Source: JACCZX01 sp963801035 (GTDB lineage: Bacteria > Pseudomonadota > Gammaproteobacteria > Burkholderiales > Burkholderiaceae_F). Taken from it: DNA of 64,000 nt. The notes under the pieces were generated by a model, which worked only from the letters and a program-made list of their open reading frames with translations, did not search any database and was not told the DNA's origin. The position numbers and the translations under genes were made by a program. The stretch lies in assembly GCA_963801035.1 (NCBI GenBank), contig CAWDDF010000007.1, forward strand, positions 62,001 through 126,000, in the 5' to 3' direction. Of this stretch, positions 61,627 to 64,000 are shown in pieces. Every line of letters begins with the position of its first letter. Position 1 is the first letter of the stretch.

Positions 61627-62640
61627 GTGCCGCTGATCAGTAGCGCCTATGTGGCGCCGTCCTGGTTGCCGGGCGCACATCTGCAAACAATCGCGCCGTC
61701 CGTGTTGATGCATCGACCTGCCGTGCAGTATCGGCGCGAGCGCTGGGATACGCATGACGGCGACTTTATAGATATCGACTTCGCATCGCCCGAGCCGCTA
61801 TCCGCCAACGCACCTGTGCTCGTCATGTTTCACGGACTCGAAGGCAGCTCGCACAGCCATTACGCACGATCGACGATGCGCTGGTTTGCTGATCATGGAT
61901 GGCGCGGCCTGGTCGTGCATTTCCGCGGATGTTCGGGGGAGCCCAATCGCCTACCGCGGGCCTACCACTCCGGCGATTCGGAGGAGGGCGACTGGATCTT
62001 GCGCGCGATACATCAGCGCTGGCCAAAGGCGCCGCTGTACGCAGTCGGCATCTCGCTTGGCGGCAACATGTTGGCCAAATGGGCCGGCGAGCGCGAGAAG
62101 GATGCGTCGTTTGTTACTGCAGCAGCTTCGATCGGTTCGCCGCTGGACCTCGCGGCCGGGGGCGCTGCGCTCGCTCGCGGGTTGAACAAAATTTACACGC
62201 GAGTGTTTCTCGCAACGTTGAAGAGCAAGGCGCTGGCGAAATTGCAACGGTTTCCGGACATCGCGCGTGACGCCAATCACATGCACAGGTTGCGCTGCAG
62301 CCGTACCCTATACGAGTTCGATAACGAATACACGGCGCCGATCCACGACTTTCGCGATACCGACGACTATTGGGACCGAGCGTCCGGCAAACCGTGGCTG
62401 CGAGCAGTAGGCATTCCGTACCTGGTGCTTAATGCACGTAACGACCCGTTTGTTCCTGAGACGAGTCTGCCGCAGCCTTACGAGGTGTCAAACATGGTAG
62501 AGCTCGAGCAGCCGCCCGAGGGTGGGCACATTGGCTTCGCGCGCGGTCCATGGCCAGGCCGAATCGACTTCATTGCCGAGCGTCTGCATAATTTTTTTAC
62601 ACAACGTGAACCCTCACTGCATAGCCGAATGGGCACGTAA
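61627..62640 (+). CDS. YheT-family alpha/beta hydrolase
   Basis: This 337-residue alpha/beta hydrolase of the YheT/UPF0017 type is related to ABHD1-3. It begins with PSWLPGAHLQTIAP. MFHGLEGSSHSHYARS carries the oxyanion region, the nucleophile is in GISLGGNMLAKW, an Asp is in NARNDPFVPE and the catalytic His is in PEGGHIGFARG. The GTG at 61627 is the likely start. It is followed by a conserved hypothetical gene, 39 bp later, with a good ribosome-binding site. Confidence 0.92.
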   Translation: MPLISSAYVAPSWLPGAHLQTIAPSVLMHRPAVQYRRERWDTHDGDFIDIDFASPEPLSANAPVLVMFHGLEGSSHSHYARSTMRWFADHGWRGLVVHFRGCSGEPNRLPRAYHSGDSEEGDWILRAIHQRWPKAPLYAVGISLGGNMLAKWAGEREKDASFVTAAASIGSPLDLAAGGAALARGLNKIYTRVFLATLKSKALAKLQRFPDIARDANHMHRLRCSRTLYEFDNEYTAPIHDFRDTDDYWDRASGKPWLRAVGIPYLVLNARNDPFVPETSLPQPYEVSNMVELEQPPEGGHIGFARGPWPGRIDFIAERLHNFFTQREPSLHSRMGT

Positions 62641-62679
62641 CCCGCTACGCTAACGTGTGGGCCTCGCTAAGGAGATTGC

Positions 62680-63267
62680 ATGGATGACATTGTCAAGGCC
62701 GCAATAGCCAAGTGGCCGAACGTTCCCGCGGTGTTCGGCTGGCTTTCATTGAGCGGGCGCGGCGACTGGCGTATCAAGGACGATCCGATCGAAAACGAAG
62801 CGATCAAGGAGTTCATAGGTCGCAACTACATGAATGACGGCTGCGGCAATTGGTTTTTCCAAAATGGCCCGCAGCGCGTCTACGTCTCTCTAGAAATTGC
62901 GCCGTGGGTCTACCGGCTCGACGAATTCAAAAGGCTGGAGACGCACACGGGCACTCATCCGCGCGAATTGCGACAGGCATTCGCAGATGAAAAAGGCAGG
63001 CTTTATTTTGAAACCGAATTAGGCCCGGGCGTGCTCGATGACCGCGACACGCTCGACTTCTCGGAGCGGATCGTCGACGAAGACGGCAAAGTGCTGGATG
63101 ACAACGCGCTGTCCGAGTGGAACGCCGGTCAGATCACCGCCGAGCTAAAAACCGAGGGGCTTCACGTCAATCACGATAATCATGTGCCAATCGAGCGCAT
63201 CAAGTCGGCGCGTGTACCCGAAGTGCTCGGATTTATGAGAACGCCGCAGTCTTCGAAAAGAAGCTAA
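62680..63267 (+). CDS. Conserved hypothetical protein with FFQNGPQRVYV motif
   Basis: This 195-residue protein is one I associate with a betaproteobacterial family of unknown function that often follows YheT hydrolase genes; I cannot give a safe DUF number. It begins MDDIVKAAIAKWPNVPAVFG, contains GRGDWRIKDDP and FIGRNYMNDGCGNWFFQN then GPQRVYVSLEIAPWVYRL, and ends with a charged tail. A strong AAGGAG ribosome-binding site at about 62669-62674 supports the ATG at 62680. No signal peptide, membrane segment or catalytic motif is visible. Confidence 0.8.
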   Translation: MDDIVKAAIAKWPNVPAVFGWLSLSGRGDWRIKDDPIENEAIKEFIGRNYMNDGCGNWFFQNGPQRVYVSLEIAPWVYRLDEFKRLETHTGTHPRELRQAFADEKGRLYFETELGPGVLDDRDTLDFSERIVDEDGKVLDDNALSEWNAGQITAELKTEGLHVNHDNHVPIERIKSARVPEVLGFMRTPQSSKRS

Positions 63268-63283
63268 CGGTTAGCGTTAACGG

Positions 63284-64000
63284 TCAGTCAAAAACCGGCG
63301 ATTCGACGCCGAGGATCTTGTGCAGCTTCGGGCTGGTCGTCGTGTACTGCAAATGAACCTTGCGGTCCGGGAATACGTAGCGAGTGGCGCCAAAGGCAGC
63401 GAGCGCGGCTTCATGGAAACCGGAGAGGATCAATTTTTTCTTTCCCGGATAGCTATTGATGTCGCCGACGGCAAAAATGCCGGGAACGTTGGTTTCAAAC
63501 TTTTCTGTATCGACGCGCACCTGCCGGCGCTCCAGGTCCAAGCCCCATCCGGCGATCGGGCCCAGCCTCGGAGATAGTCCGAAAAAGACGAGCAAGTGAT
63601 CGAGCGGCACGCGGCGCGTCACGCCGTCGGCCGAGGTAACGCGCACTTCGCTCATTCGCCCGTCGCTTTCCTCGAACCCGCTGACCTGGCCGATCAGCCA
63701 CTGCATCTGATGCTGATCGCAATGCGCCTTCATTCTTGCCACTGAGGCGGGCGCGGCACGAAAGCCGTCGCGACGATGCACCAGCACGACACTTTCTGCC
63801 TTACCCACAAACTCGAGTGCCCAATCGAGCGCCGAGTCGCCGCCGCCTGCGATGACCAATTGCTTGCCCGCGAACATTCCCGGATCCCTGACGCGATAGT
63901 GCAATTGCGTGCCGGCGAACCGATCGATGCCCTCGACCTTCAACGTGCGTGGCTGAAACGATCCAACACCGCCCGCAACGATGACGACCTTCGCAAGAAA
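63284..64000 (-). CDS. Ferredoxin-NADP reductase, thioredoxin-reductase-like (N-terminal part outside window)
   Basis: This two-dinucleotide-binding flavoprotein reads 3' to 5' off the right edge; about 238 residues are visible. It has LVIAGGGDSALDWALEF (NADPH-binding GGGDSA), VVLVHRRDGFRAAP, FFGLSPRLGPIAGW and the FAD segment GIFAVGDINSYPGKKKLILSG (core GIFAVGDINSYPGKKK), ending with LHKILGVESPVFD. The redox-active CxxC of true thioredoxin reductases is absent in the visible part, and GKKKLILSGFHEA fits the YumC/FNR2-type reductase. The frame continues unbroken to base 64000. Confidence 0.9.
   Translation of the reverse strand, partial: FLAKVVIVAGGVGSFQPRTLKVEGIDRFAGTQLHYRVRDPGMFAGKQLVIAGGGDSALDWALEFVGKAESVVLVHRRDGFRAAPASVARMKAHCDQHQMQWLIGQVSGFEESDGRMSEVRVTSADGVTRRVPLDHLLVFFGLSPRLGPIAGWGLDLERRQVRVDTEKFETNVPGIFAVGDINSYPGKKKLILSGFHEAALAAFGATRYVFPDRKVHLQYTTTSPKLHKILGVESPVFD

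Overview
The window looks like a chromosomal segment of a betaproteobacterium (Burkholderiales or a close relative). The evidence is its high GC by eye and several gene neighbourhoods that I recognise as betaproteobacterial: polA / ThrB-type homoserine kinase / DUF2782, recG-oxyR-dps, xseB-ispA-dxs, yhdP-nitrilase-tldD, and ilvE followed by a small CHCC zinc-finger gene. It is mostly housekeeping DNA. I saw no rRNA, tRNA, CRISPR array, prophage or intact insertion sequence.

Layout. 1-5.5 kb: leuS (partial, minus) diverges from a uvrD-type helicase interrupted by a complete 354-residue intein. 5.46-5.95 kb: a non-coding stretch dense in nested inverted repeats. 5.9-10.1 kb (minus): a transglutaminase, a membrane protein, homoserine kinase, a DUF2782 protein and a LOG-family protein. 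10.1-14.4 kb (plus): DNA polymerase I with a degenerate proofreading site, a dienelactone hydrolase and a ZIP metal transporter. 14.4-21.3 kb: a sulfurtransferase, xseB-ispA-dxs (isoprenoid precursor supply), a glutamine amidotransferase, yajQ and murB. 21.3-25.4 kb: ridA, recG, oxyR and dps (repair and oxidative stress). 25.3-29.2 kb (minus): glcD-glcE-glcF for glycolate oxidation.

29.3-39 kb is the most distinctive part. A metallophosphoesterase of the cyclic-nucleotide phosphodiesterase type is translationally coupled to a large class III adenylyl cyclase with AAA ATPase and TPR-like regions. Downstream on the same strand are two proteins with cyclic-nucleotide-binding domains: a SulP-STAS anion transporter and a patatin/NTE-type lipase. 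A secreted protein of unknown function lies between them on the other strand. Together they could make, degrade and respond to a cyclic nucleotide.

39-50 kb holds an FAD oxidase, cobalamin adenosyltransferase, an M3 oligopeptidase broken by three frameshifts, an SDR, and a three-gene operon (SPFH protein, 59-residue membrane protein, ribbon-helix-helix regulator) with a 24-bp perfect palindrome just upstream. It also holds DAHP synthase behind a Phe/Tyr-rich leader peptide and a terminator, which reads as a transcription attenuator, followed by phospholipid-synthesis genes and small metabolic genes. 49.5-64 kb holds tldD, a nitrilase, yhdP, glnE (frameshifted near its 5' end), azlCD diverging from ilvE, a zinc-finger gene, an NTF2-like gene, a YheT-type hydrolase, a conserved hypothetical gene and a partial flavin reductase.

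Several genes carry apparent single-base frameshifts (M3 peptidase, glnE, the NTF2-like lipoprotein gene). They may be genuine or sequencing errors. All functional calls come from reading the sequence and remembered family features; no database search was run.
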